Source: a bacterium
GTDB lineage: Bacteria; Babelota; Babeliae; Babelales; Vermiphilaceae
Assembly: GCA_021833825.1 (NCBI GenBank)
Contig: JAKBEL010000019.1
Coordinates: forward strand, 1-55,325
Length of the DNA: 55,325 nucleotides
Direction of reading: 5' to 3'
How positions within the stretch are numbered: position 1 is the first letter of the stretch; each line of letters opens with the position of its first letter. Positions 35,047 through 45,100 of the stretch are shown one piece after another. Both the position numbers and the translations under genes were made by a program. The notes under the pieces are model-generated. The model did not search any database and had not been told where the DNA came from. It was given only the letters and a program-made list of their open reading frames with translations.

Positions 35047-36738
35047 ATGAACAGATCATACCTATACTTTTTTACCCTGGCAATAGCCCTCATTTTTGCC
35101 CCATTATCGTTATTTGCAGGGAATTTTAACACAATAGCTTCTGACCCTTACCTTCGTAAGGAATGTGGCTCTTTTCTCTCTCATGTTCTTCAATTGCAAA
35201 CTCAAGATCAATTGGAAAATCTATTTGCCAATACTCCTGCAGAAATAACGTCTGATGAAGATTATTATCAATACTTTCAAAAGAATCGCTCCGTCCTTAA
35301 TCCACATTATGCAATTACTTACCAGCTAAGCCTACTGAATTATCAAAAAGAGATTCTGTGTAAACAGGCATATCAATTGCTTGGAAAATATAATGTTATT
35401 CATGGAGCTTTAGAAATCGGCACACCGGGGACTTATCTTTCGGGCATATTAGAACATGTTAAGGATTATGATCACATATATGCTATGAATGAACAACAAC
35501 AATTAACTGATCATTTACAAGCATTTAGTTGGAATCCTTCAAATAATTTTTTAATCTATGACAAATTTATCCCCTTAAGCAATTATACTCCCATCTCTTC
35601 AGACAAAATTTCTGATAACAGCCTTGATCTTTGCGTATGCTTTATTGGATTACATCACATTCCCGAAGAAAAAATAGATCATTTTATTGCATCAATCGCA
35701 CGAGTTTTAAAACCTGGTGGAACTTTTTTATTAAGAGAACATGATGCCCATAATGATGATATTAAAGCATTAGCTTATGCTGCCCATAGCCTCTTTAACA
35801 TAATTGTCCCTAATGAAACAATTGCAACAGAATTATCAGAATATCGCAATTTCCAACCACTCTCGTATTGGATAACTATTTTAGGCAAACATGGTCTTTC
35901 AGTTAACAAAGAGAGACTATTGCAAGATGGCGATCCTACCCTAAATACAATGCTCTCTTTTACAAAAAAAATTGATGATCAAGAAGATACTCAAATAATT
36001 GTACAGAATAAAATGCATAACCAAACCGATTGTCGAGCTCTTGCACAAACTTACCTAACAGCTCCAGAGTGGTACAATGTTGACGTAGCACAAAAATATG
36101 GATCCTTTATTAACCATACTCCGTTTTTTGAATTTCCTTATATTGAGAGCATAACCAGTTATTGGAGAGTCTATACATATTCAACAATGCTTGCTGCAAA
36201 AAAACAGGGCCTCTTTAACACACTATTTTCTGAATATAACTTTATGAATCTCTTTATCGGAACAACCATGACAGCGGAATATGTTGCAAAAGCGATTATC
36301 TCTTTACCAGTTCGCTGGATGTATACCGAAACAGAATCTCAGACTATTCAAGTCCTTTTACATGACCCAGAAAATAGAATAACAGAGATTGATTCTGCCA
36401 TTACAATCTCTCATAAAGATGATACGACCGGAATCGTATTGGTAAATATGCCCCGCTATAAAAAATTTCTATCAATCATGCAACAAATAACTCATACTGA
36501 TATAAAAATCTATGAAATCGCGGGTAATAACACTATCGCATGCAAAATTCGTTATGCAACCACCAATACAAATCCATGTGAAAATATACCAAACTGCAGA
36601 CAAGAATATACCTGGTCTATGCCTAGCGAGCCAGAGTATATTTATGCACTGATAACAGTTGAGGTCACTTCAATAACAGAGATCCTCAATCGTTTTACAT
36701 CTGAAAAAATAGAACTTTTATATATCCACGATTTTTAA
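35047..36738 (+). CDS. Signal-peptide-bearing SAM-dependent methyltransferase-like protein
   Basis: The 563-residue product starts with a Sec signal peptide (SYLYFFTLAIALIFAPLSLFA) followed by about 90 helical residues. A class I methyltransferase domain follows (about 115-290): motif I EIGTPGTY (123-130, a variant of E/D-x-G-x-G-x-G), motif IV region DLCVCFIGLHHI (194-205), and LKPGGTFLLREHD (221-233). The C-terminal 270 residues resemble nothing I recognise. SAM is cytoplasmic, so an exported methyltransferase would need a SAM source, such as a host cell, or may be non-catalytic. The FAD oxidoreductase gene follows after 29 bases, so the two are probably cotranscribed. Confidence 0.7.
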   Translation: MNRSYLYFFTLAIALIFAPLSLFAGNFNTIASDPYLRKECGSFLSHVLQLQTQDQLENLFANTPAEITSDEDYYQYFQKNRSVLNPHYAITYQLSLLNYQKEILCKQAYQLLGKYNVIHGALEIGTPGTYLSGILEHVKDYDHIYAMNEQQQLTDHLQAFSWNPSNNFLIYDKFIPLSNYTPISSDKISDNSLDLCVCFIGLHHIPEEKIDHFIASIARVLKPGGTFLLREHDAHNDDIKALAYAAHSLFNIIVPNETIATELSEYRNFQPLSYWITILGKHGLSVNKERLLQDGDPTLNTMLSFTKKIDDQEDTQIIVQNKMHNQTDCRALAQTYLTAPEWYNVDVAQKYGSFINHTPFFEFPYIESITSYWRVYTYSTMLAAKKQGLFNTLFSEYNFMNLFIGTTMTAEYVAKAIISLPVRWMYTETESQTIQVLLHDPENRITEIDSAITISHKDDTTGIVLVNMPRYKKFLSIMQQITHTDIKIYEIAGNNTIACKIRYATTNTNPCENIPNCRQEYTWSMPSEPEYIYALITVEVTSITEILNRFTSEKIELLYIHDF

Positions 36739-36767
36739 TATTTTTAATCTACATGAAGGGACACATT

Positions 36768-38180
36768 ATGATATCCAAAAAACATAAAAAAATCTCCTTA
36801 CTATTGGCTATGCTCCTTGTTGCCAACTGGGCATACACAGCAGACACCCATACTATTAACCATCTCTTTGAACTTAATAAACATGCATCTTTATATACAC
36901 CAAGAACAGTTACTGAGCTCCAACAGATAGTTAAACAGGCTGCACAAGAGCAGAAGAAAATATCTCTTGTTGGTGCCGACAAAAGCCAGGGTGGACAGAC
37001 CATCAGCTCTGACAAACAGGCTGTACGCATTAGCCTTAAAAACCTTAATAGACTTTTGATGCTCGATCTTGCACATAAAGAGGTCACTGTAGAGGCTGGA
37101 ATGACATGGGCAGAACTACAAAAACATATTGTTCACCATGGCATGGCTATTAAAGCTATGCAATCATATGATGATTTTGCAATAGGAGGATCACTGAGTG
37201 TCAATGTTCATGGTCAAGATATTCTCTATGCTCCACTCATCACAACAGTTAAAGAGATCAAAATAATGTTAGCCAATGGCAACATTGTAACTGCAAGCAG
37301 AACTGAAAATAGTGACCTTTTCAGCGCTGCTATAGGTGGTTACGGCCTCATTGGAATCATTATTGAAGCAACATTATCATTAACAGATGATGTTCTATTA
37401 GAGAGGCATGCAACATTAATTGATGCACATGAATTGAGTAACTACTTTTTAACACATGTCAAAAATAACCCAAAAACCTGCTTCTATTCTGCCCGTTTTT
37501 CAATGGGATCAAATGATCTACTTAAAAAAGCTTTGGTTATAACCTATGAATATAGCAATCAACATAATCAGAGCCTATTTGCCCTCGCCTCTCCAACAAA
37601 AGATCTTTGGAAAAAACCTTTAATAGAGCTAACAAGTAGAGTTGAGATCATCAAAAACTGGAGAATGTGTCTAGAATCTCTATATAACAATATGCCACAG
37701 ACCATATCTCGTAATAACTTTTTAAACTATTCAATTGAGACTCTCCCTCAAGAGAGAGCTGACTCTTATAATATTTTACAAGAATATTTTATTCCCTATA
37801 ACCAGATAAATGCTTTTTTAGATTACCTTAAAATTGTTGTACAGACCTATCACGTTAATCTCATTAATATCACAGCGCGACATGTGCCACAAAATGATGA
37901 GTCCATGCTCTCATATAGCAAACAAGATGTCTGTGCCTTTGTACTCTTTATCAATGTTGATAAAAACAGACATGCATATCAGCGCGTCGCCTCATGGACC
38001 AATAAACTGATAGATAAAGCAATTGCTTGTCAGGGAGTATACTATCTGCCCTATCATCTGCTTGGTACACAAGAGCAGCTTGAAAAAACATATCCACGCT
38101 TTCAAGAATTTGTACAGTTAAAGCGCAGCTATGATCCACAAGGGCTATTTAGTAATGCTCTGTATGAAAAATATACATAA
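36768..38180 (+). CDS. Exported FAD-binding oxidoreductase (FAD_binding_4, aldonolactone-oxidase-like)
   Basis: From the ATG at 36768 (AAGGG 7 bases upstream) the product has 470 residues: a signal peptide (KKISLLLAMLLVANWAYTA), then a PCMH-type FAD domain with the pyrophosphate loop region SLVGADKSQGGQTIS, VTVEAGMTWAEL, AIGGSLSVNVHG and IGGYGLIGIIIEATLSL. A C-terminal substrate domain ends FQEFVQLKRSYDPQGLF, which recalls the ending of gulonolactone and related oxidases (P---F---K-KYDP---L-N). The His used for covalent FAD attachment in some relatives is not apparent, so FAD is probably non-covalent. Substrate unknown. Confidence 0.8.
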   Translation: MISKKHKKISLLLAMLLVANWAYTADTHTINHLFELNKHASLYTPRTVTELQQIVKQAAQEQKKISLVGADKSQGGQTISSDKQAVRISLKNLNRLLMLDLAHKEVTVEAGMTWAELQKHIVHHGMAIKAMQSYDDFAIGGSLSVNVHGQDILYAPLITTVKEIKIMLANGNIVTASRTENSDLFSAAIGGYGLIGIIIEATLSLTDDVLLERHATLIDAHELSNYFLTHVKNNPKTCFYSARFSMGSNDLLKKALVITYEYSNQHNQSLFALASPTKDLWKKPLIELTSRVEIIKNWRMCLESLYNNMPQTISRNNFLNYSIETLPQERADSYNILQEYFIPYNQINAFLDYLKIVVQTYHVNLINITARHVPQNDESMLSYSKQDVCAFVLFINVDKNRHAYQRVASWTNKLIDKAIACQGVYYLPYHLLGTQEQLEKTYPRFQEFVQLKRSYDPQGLFSNALYEKYT

Positions 38181-38200
38181 TCATGTATATAGCTTCACTC

Positions 38201-38236
38201 AATAAGGCTTCAGTTGTAACTGGAGCCTTATTTTTT
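38201..38236 (+). terminator. Intrinsic terminator after the FAD oxidoreductase gene
   Basis: AATAAGGCTTCAGTT, loop GTAAC-like, then TGGAGCCTTATT and a T-run. The long, nearly perfect stem could work in both directions. Confidence 0.85.
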
Positions 38237-38431
38237 ACCATAATATACAATTCAGCACTAAAAAGATGCACATGCACGATCCAATCAAAAATAGCGCCTA
38301 CCCCTGAAATATTTTTACATAACTCGCCAATTTTAATTAAACGTTGCATCTAGAGCCCACTTTTATATATCTTTATAACTATAGATGCCTTTCAATCAGT
38401 TTTTCAGGTTATAACAAAGAGAGGAGCTTAC

Positions 38432-39019
38432 ATGTTAATGCATGAATATATAGATAATGAGATTAATGAAAAAAGAGAATGGGCCTCAAGACGAAAATCT
38501 GGCCATTCAAATGATAGACAATTATTGATCATCACCTGTATGGATGAACGGATCCCCATCTATGAAGCATTAGGAATTGCAACCGAAGAGGCGCATATTT
38601 TCCGTAATGCTGGTGGCATAATAACTGATGACGTTATCAGATCAGCAATGCTCTGTGTGCACTTTCTTGATATCAGAGAGATCATCATCATTAATCACAC
38701 CGATTGTGAGATGATGGCAATCTCAGGATCAACTGTTGTCGATGCGCTCAATCAGATCGGTATTAATACCGATGATATGCAACTAAACCCTGCGCTGCCA
38801 GAATTGATACTCAAAGATCAATCTGAACATGTTAAACAATGGATCGGCATGTTTGAAAATATCGATGACACATGCGAAAAACAGGTTGCCTTATTGCAAG
38901 CATCTGAGCTTATTCCCAATCATATTGTTATCAACAGTTATATCTGGCAGGTTGAAAGTTCAAACCTGCGAAGACCCTATGAAAAAATTGTTACAGATGC
39001 TGATGACAACACTCAGTAA
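38432..39019 (+). CDS. Beta-class carbonic anhydrase
   Basis: Reversible hydration of CO2. The 195-residue product has the zinc ligands Cys36 and the catalytic dyad Asp38-Arg40 in ITCMDERI, and His89-x2-Cys92 in INHTDCEMM, the beta-class pattern C-x-D-x-R ... H-x2-C. GNAGG-like FRNAGGIITDDVIRS also fits the small type found in Mycobacterium and many anaerobes. There is no signal peptide. GAGGAG precedes the ATG. It is convergent with the Memo-AMMECR1 gene, whose stop codon follows directly. Confidence 0.88.
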   Translation: MLMHEYIDNEINEKREWASRRKSGHSNDRQLLIITCMDERIPIYEALGIATEEAHIFRNAGGIITDDVIRSAMLCVHFLDIREIIIINHTDCEMMAISGSTVVDALNQIGINTDDMQLNPALPELILKDQSEHVKQWIGMFENIDDTCEKQVALLQASELIPNHIVINSYIWQVESSNLRRPYEKIVTDADDNTQ

Positions 39020-40495
39020 TTATTCAGCAAATTCCATTCCCTCAAAAAGTTGATATGTTGTTGTTGGATGTTGCCAAGCATCAGCAGGTAATCCCGCTTT
39101 TTCAGATAGATAACGCAATGTTGTTGGCAGATCCCACCCCTGTTCACCAGCAACTTGAGGTAAAAAGAGTGCACTACTGCCACCCTGCTTTAAAATGATA
39201 CCATGCTTGCCAAGAACAATATCGCTATACCCTTTTGCATCATAAGGCAATGACAAAATAGATATCTCAATACGCAGATCTGCAAGCTCTTTACAGCTTA
39301 CCGCTGAAAATCGTGGATCACCAAATGCCGCCAATTGAGCAATTTCAGGCAACAGTTGATTCAATGGTTTATCAGGTATTACACGCCCCATACATCCACG
39401 AAGATCACCATTTTTTGCGCGCAAGGTCACAAATAGTCCACGATATTCTTGCATAGCTTTTATATCAGGTGTAACAAAAGATGCACTCTTTCTATTATCA
39501 CAGGTAGAGGCGATAACATTCCTTACCGCACTCAACATAGCCTTTTTATCCTCTGATGATAATGCAAGTATCGGCTCTTTACGCTCATAAGCAAGTGCCG
39601 CATAACTGACACTACTCGTTGGATCACTATGATCAACATCATATGAAGTTTTATAGCAGAGCAGTTTGGCAATCAATTGATATGGTAATAATTGTTGCAC
39701 CATTTTAAATAGTATCAACGGTTCTCTGCCACAAACAGTTGCCCCTGTCTGTTGTTGTAATGTTGCAAATGCAGAAGCATCTTTATTCATTAATGCATCG
39801 ATCAGATTACCATCCAATTCCTTAATTTTTGCCTGCACATCAGCAGCACCTACAAATGGTGCATATCCAAATCGGGCACCATAATGGGTAAAATCTGAAC
39901 TTACAACAATAAGTGTTGCATCATCTATAAGATCAACTAACGATTGAGCTAATGAAAGACCATTACTACCAACATCACCTACAATAAGGGGAACAATTTT
40001 TACCCTATCGCTCAAATATCTTTTAATATATGGCAATTGCACCTCAAGCGCATGCTCAACTTTCCAGACATCATCACGCTCCTGATAAAGAGAATTTTTT
40101 TTAAGTTGCCTAATCGAAGCCGTGTCAACCATTAATGATCCCAGTGGCGTCATATAGCGATCAAATGATGGCAATGCAATCCCTTTGATATATTGCCCAT
40201 GTGATGGCGCAAGAATAATCACTCTTTTAATGTTAGCTGCATCTAACGATCGGTATGCACTTGCCGCAACATCCGCAGAATAACGATACCCTGCATGGGG
40301 AACCACGATTGCTGCAATACGATCACTTTTTACTATTGCAGAGCACAGGCCATTTTGCTGTTCAAGATTTACAAAAAAAGAGACTAACTCTCTCTTTGCA
40401 GTGGGATACCAATCATCTGAAAGGTGTGACCTGAAGGCGTATCCTGAGATATGCAACGGCATTGTCGCCCACAGCAGTAACAACTTCATCTTCAT
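39020..40495 (-). CDS. Exported Memo-AMMECR1 fusion (AmmeMemoRadiSam proteins B and A)
   Basis: The 491-residue product fuses two conserved domains. Residues about 25-290 are Memo-like (class III extradiol dioxygenase fold): IAAIVVPHAGYRYSADVAA, VIILAPSHGQYIKG, VEHALEVQLPYIKRYL and VVSSDFTHYG supply the His/Asp residues of the metal pocket. Residues about 315-491 are AMMECR1-like: MQEYRGLFVTLR, the hallmark LRGCMG, DPRFSAVSCKEL, LGKHGIILKQG and LPQVAGEQGWD. The two are separate genes or a fusion in many prokaryotes, often beside a radical SAM gene, which is not seen here. The N-terminus (MKMKLLLLWATMPLHISGYA) looks like a signal peptide, which is unusual. Molecular function is unsettled. Confidence 0.9.
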   Translation of the reverse strand: MKMKLLLLWATMPLHISGYAFRSHLSDDWYPTAKRELVSFFVNLEQQNGLCSAIVKSDRIAAIVVPHAGYRYSADVAASAYRSLDAANIKRVIILAPSHGQYIKGIALPSFDRYMTPLGSLMVDTASIRQLKKNSLYQERDDVWKVEHALEVQLPYIKRYLSDRVKIVPLIVGDVGSNGLSLAQSLVDLIDDATLIVVSSDFTHYGARFGYAPFVGAADVQAKIKELDGNLIDALMNKDASAFATLQQQTGATVCGREPLILFKMVQQLLPYQLIAKLLCYKTSYDVDHSDPTSSVSYAALAYERKEPILALSSEDKKAMLSAVRNVIASTCDNRKSASFVTPDIKAMQEYRGLFVTLRAKNGDLRGCMGRVIPDKPLNQLLPEIAQLAAFGDPRFSAVSCKELADLRIEISILSLPYDAKGYSDIVLGKHGIILKQGGSSALFLPQVAGEQGWDLPTTLRYLSEKAGLPADAWQHPTTTYQLFEGMEFAE

Positions 40496-40540
40496 AACTA
40501 ATTACCTCTTTTTTTAATGGATTAGCATTTCTTATTTTAA

Positions 40541-40803
40541 TAGACTTCTTCTAAAACAAACAACTTTATAAAAATAAATAACTCACGTTCCGTTCGTGCT
40601 GAGTTATCACAAGCCCCGCGCAGTGATAGTATCGAAGCATTGACACCTTGAACCAATCAAAAAACAATCGAGAGAGACAATTATTTACAATCCTATAATG
40701 TAACTTGCGTCCATATCCTCCACGCTTCGATACCTTGATTCCGAAACGTAATCAAAACTCCCTCCGTCGCTTAAAAAGCTAAGGCGGACAGGCAGCGCGA
40801 ACA
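40541..40803. repeat. Composite dispersed element: IS-end-like motif plus inverted-pair repeat C, copy 2
   Basis: Starts TAGACTTCTTCTAAAAC and shares about 58 bases with the start of the copy at 4842, through ATAACTCACGTTCCGTTCG. The left arm runs CCGTTCGTGCTGAG to ATCGAAGCA. The right arm, inverted, runs from CCACGCTTCGATA, through a GATTCCGAAACGTAATC hairpin and the TCCGTCGCTTAAAAAGC module, to GCGCGAACAG. The AT-rich middle has TTTACAATCCTATAAT. It fills the 389-base gap between the Memo-AMMECR1 and symporter genes; no gene is visible inside. Confidence 0.75.
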
Positions 40804-40884
40804 GCAATAGGCTACAATCATTATTAAAAATTTTTACTACACAAAAGTTTAAAAAGAGATCTAATGAACGATTATAACCTTTGA

Positions 40885-42060
40885 CTATATCACTCTCAAA
40901 CGAACAAGAATACGTTTGACTAAAATAACTAATGCACCATCGCCCATAACATTGGCAGCTGTTCCAAATGGATCTAAAAGAAGATAGAGTGCCGTAATGA
41001 TGCTTACCATCTGCTCCGTAAATCCTAGTTGTGAAATGAGTATAGGAATCATCACAATAATACCGCCGCCAGGAATGCCTGATACTGCAAGCATCGCAGT
41101 ACAAAAATAGAATACAAAGGTCATATAGGTCATAATGTCAGGAAACTGTCCTGCAAATAATGACATAGTCACCAACGCAAGCAACGGTGTGCTCACACTA
41201 TCGCCAAGCAGATGAATATTTGCCATGATCGGCATTGAGATCTGCGCAAGTGGCCTATTGTGTATATTCTTTTCAGCACATTCAATAGTGATAGGAATGG
41301 TTGCCGTGCTGGACATGGTTGAAAAAGCGGTTACATAGCTTGGCCATGCATTGAGTATATAACGCCACATCTTTTTGACCGAACCTTGTGCAACAAATAG
41401 GTAATAGAGAAAAATGAATGAGATTTGTGTCAAAAAGATCACAATAAATGCTCTGCTATAGTGAACAAAAAGACTTGCAAAGACCCCTTTATAATGAATT
41501 TCAAGCAAAAATCCAAACACATAGAGTGGCAACAGAGGAATAAAATAGTAATTTAAAAATGTCTCCACAAAACGTTTCAACATATGAATACTGCGCTCAA
41601 TTCGCGGTACATGTATAAATGATAGAGCAATACCGATAATAACAGCTAACAGCAACGCATGCTCTGAGCTGACAATTGCAGGAAATTTAAACGTATAGAA
41701 AGGTTCAATTGTTTTATTGATTACAAACTCATCAACAGACATTCCTCTTGCCACCAATGGAACAAAGATCATGCCAACAAGATAGGCAAGCATTGCGATA
41801 ATGGTGTTTGAGAGAAATATCGATGCAACAAGAACTGCAAGAATCAGTGGCGCATTCTTTTTAAATGATAATATCCCGATCACCACAAATGAGAATATGA
41901 TGAAAGGAAGAAAAAAGCCTAAAATCTCTTTAAAAAGAAGACTGAATGTATAAAAGAGACTAATAGCTGGTGCATCAAAATAGTTACCAAATAGAAAGAC
42001 CGATGCAATAACAAGAATCAGCTGCAACGGTAAATTAAGTTTTGTACGAAACATGAACAA
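40885..42060 (-). CDS. Dicarboxylate/amino acid:cation symporter (DAACS/SDF family)
   Basis: The 391-residue membrane protein has about eight hydrophobic helices plus re-entrant loops. Family motifs: the serine-rich loop AFSTMSSTATIPIT (HP1 tip), then ISMPIMANIHLLGDS, SGIPGGGIIVM (HP2), and LDPFGTAANVMGDGALVILV, the site that in GltP/DctA reads D--RT--NV-GD. Here Arg/Thr are replaced (DPFGTAANVMGD), so substrate specificity may differ; substrates of the family are dicarboxylates, glutamate, aspartate, serine or threonine. Nutrient import from a host is plausible. Divergent from the CPBP-like gene with a very short intergenic region. Confidence 0.9.
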   Translation of the reverse strand: MFMFRTKLNLPLQLILVIASVFLFGNYFDAPAISLFYTFSLLFKEILGFFLPFIIFSFVVIGILSFKKNAPLILAVLVASIFLSNTIIAMLAYLVGMIFVPLVARGMSVDEFVINKTIEPFYTFKFPAIVSSEHALLLAVIIGIALSFIHVPRIERSIHMLKRFVETFLNYYFIPLLPLYVFGFLLEIHYKGVFASLFVHYSRAFIVIFLTQISFIFLYYLFVAQGSVKKMWRYILNAWPSYVTAFSTMSSTATIPITIECAEKNIHNRPLAQISMPIMANIHLLGDSVSTPLLALVTMSLFAGQFPDIMTYMTFVFYFCTAMLAVSGIPGGGIIVMIPILISQLGFTEQMVSIITALYLLLDPFGTAANVMGDGALVILVKRILVRLRVI

Positions 42061-42127
42061 ACCCTTTTAAGAATTTATGAAAAAAGGTACCATACATATA
42101 AAACAGTTATACACAAAAAAGGAACTT

Positions 42128-45100
42128 ATGACTATATCCTATAAAAAGCCACGTTTTTGGATCGGCTTTACTATTCTGAGTCTACTTGCAACTATTTACA
42201 CATGTAAATTTTTTTCTCAAGCATTTCCGATTATCAATCTTAGCATAACTATGGACAGAGACCAAGCAATTGAGCAAGCAAAAGAGCTTGCGCAACAATT
42301 CAATTGGGGCCCACAAAACCCTTTTACTGCCGTCTCATTTGAAACCGATAATACTGCAAAAACATTTATTGAGCTTGAGGGCGGCGGGCAACAGGCATTT
42401 GTTGATATGCTCAACAATCATTGGTATGAACCCTATCAATGGCATGTGCGTCTTTTTAAAGAATTTACGATAGAAGAGATTGCTATCTATTTTACTCCCG
42501 ATGGTAAAAAATATGGATTTAAAGAGACCATTGCAGAGACAACAGATCTCCCATCACTTAAAAAAAATGAAGCTCTTGCTATGGCTCGCAATGCACTAGA
42601 AAATGAGTGGACCATTGATCTTGCACCTTATCAATTAGTTGAAGCCTCAAAACAGGTCAAACCGAATAATCGGATTGATCGAACCTTTGTATTTGAACGA
42701 TCAGACATAGCATTAGGTGATGGACATTATCGGCTAAGAGCGGTTATTAGTGGAAATAGGCTCACAGAGGTCAAACAATTCATTAAGATCCCTGAATCAT
42801 TCATTTTAAAATATCAACAGATGCGATCATATAATGAGGCAATCGCATCTGCAGGATCGATGTTTGCATATATATTTTATCTTGTTATCGGTTGCATTAT
42901 CAGTCTCTTTATACTGCTGCGCATCAATTGGATTATATGGAGACCGGCAGTTTTATGGGCTCTGTTTATCGCAACATTAGATTTTTTTATGGAATTTAAC
43001 CAATTACCATTGTTGTGGATGTACTACAAAACAGAGACCTCTATGCAGAGTTTTTTACTACAGACCATCATTCAGACACTAACCACCTTCTTTACACGCT
43101 TTGTAATTATCGCACTCACATTTACCGCAGCTGAAAGCTTAACACGACGCGCATTTGGTCATCATATTAGGCTTTGGGAGAGTTGGTCAAAAAATATTGG
43201 CAATTCATATGATGTTCTTGGCCGCACTATTGGCGGCTATTTAATGGTAAGCATCGATTTAGCATTTATGGTCACCTTCTATATGATAACAACAAGATTT
43301 TTTGGTTGGTGGGACCCTATAAGCCACTTAGCTGACCCAGATGTTCTTGCAAATTATGTGCCATGGTTTTCATCTATTGTCACCTCACTAGGTGCAGGAT
43401 TTCTAGAAGAGTGTAAATTTAGAGCAATTCCATTGGCAAGTGCTGCATTATTAGGCAATCGATTTGGCAAGCGAAGATGGTGGATCGGCGCAGCTTTTAT
43501 TCTTCAAGCAATTGTTTTTGGTGCCGCTCATGCAAATTATCCAGCACAACCTGCTTATGCACGACTTATTGAACTTATCATTCCATCATTTGTGTTCGGT
43601 GCAATCTATTTACTATTTGGTCTTCTTCCTGCAATCATATCTCACTATACCTATGATGTTGTTCTTTTTGCTCTGCCCATCTTCTTTTCAACCTCATTGC
43701 CCAATAAGATCGGCGTTCTATTTTTCATGCTTATTCCGCTCTGGATAGTTCTTTATAGAAGATTAGAATCAAAAAGATGGATCGATCTTTCGGCCATTGG
43801 TTACAACCTTTCCTGGATACCTACCGATAAAGAATATCTATTAACAGACGCACCTAAAAGCATCATACAACCATTAGATACTAACAAACGTAATGGGCTT
43901 ATTATCTTAGCAGCACTTGCTCTTGTTGCATGGACAATCTACACGCCCTTTCAATCGAATGGTTCCGCTCTTAACATATCAAAACCAGAGATGCTTGCAC
44001 TTGCACAAAAGAGCATGAGCGAACAGAATATCTCATTGGATAGCTCATATAGACCATATTTTCAGATAAGGCCAAGTTTTAAAGAGAGTACTAAAAATGA
44101 GTTTCAGCATGATTACATCTGGCAGACATATGGCCCTGAAGCCTATCAAGCATTATTGGGAAATTATTTAAAACCTGCTCGCATGCTTCTCCGCTTTTTA
44201 CGCTTTGAAGGATCGTTGCTCGAACGTGCTCATGAATATGATGTCTCTATTGGAGCAGAGACCGTTGACCCAATCAACTATAACACTCTCAATTGGAAAT
44301 ATAATATTCCAGAGCAGGTTCCTGGAGCAAAGCTAGAGAAAAAGCATGCACGAGAACTTGCAGAACAAGCATTAGCTGCAAATGGCTATAACATGAATCA
44401 TCTTTATGAGATTAAAGCAAAACCACAACAACTGCCCGATCGTATCGATTGGAAATTTGTTTTTGGCAATAAAGCAGAAAATAGTAACCGAGAGCATGCT
44501 TTTGCAGATGGAGAATTGCGCATTGTGGTACACGTAACAGGAGATAAGGTGACTGGCATAGAAAAAAAAGTGCATGCTCCTGAGATATATAAACGAAATC
44601 GATTACATACAAAAAAGATGGCAAATTCCCTACAACAACTTGCGCAACTTCTTGCATGGGTTCTATTTACCTTTGCTATGATCTTTGGATTGATCAGATT
44701 AGCTAAAAAAGAGCTCTCTTTGAGATTATTCATACAAGCTCTCATCTTTTTTATATCAATTGCAATCATAGTACTTCTTAATAATTGGCCACATTTAATT
44801 GCGCAATTCAATACACAGGCGCCATTAATGAATCAAATCTTTAACACCTATGTTCTGCTCTTTGCTCGATATATAATCAGAGGAGTGCTCTTTGCATTCA
44901 CGCTAACGGTTATCCTCTCCTATCGACCTCAGTTCAAGTATGCTCATGCATCAGAGAACATATTCTCTGGAATTGCAATTGGAGTTATAATACAGGCAGC
45001 ATGGTCTCTCATTGAATTATCAAAACCATCAATCGAACCGCTCTGGGCAGCATATAAAGGGCTTGGGACTCTATCTCCTATGCTTGGCTTTATCTGCTAT

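Noticed and set aside
38149-38349. Possible 66-residue minus-strand gene
   Set aside because: It runs through the terminator stem at 38201-38236 and the end of the FAD oxidoreductase gene, and has no ribosome binding site or recognisable features.
40685-41104. Possible 139-residue minus-strand gene overlapping the symporter
   Set aside because: Its first part is an alternative frame of the symporter gene and the rest lies in a dispersed repeat.
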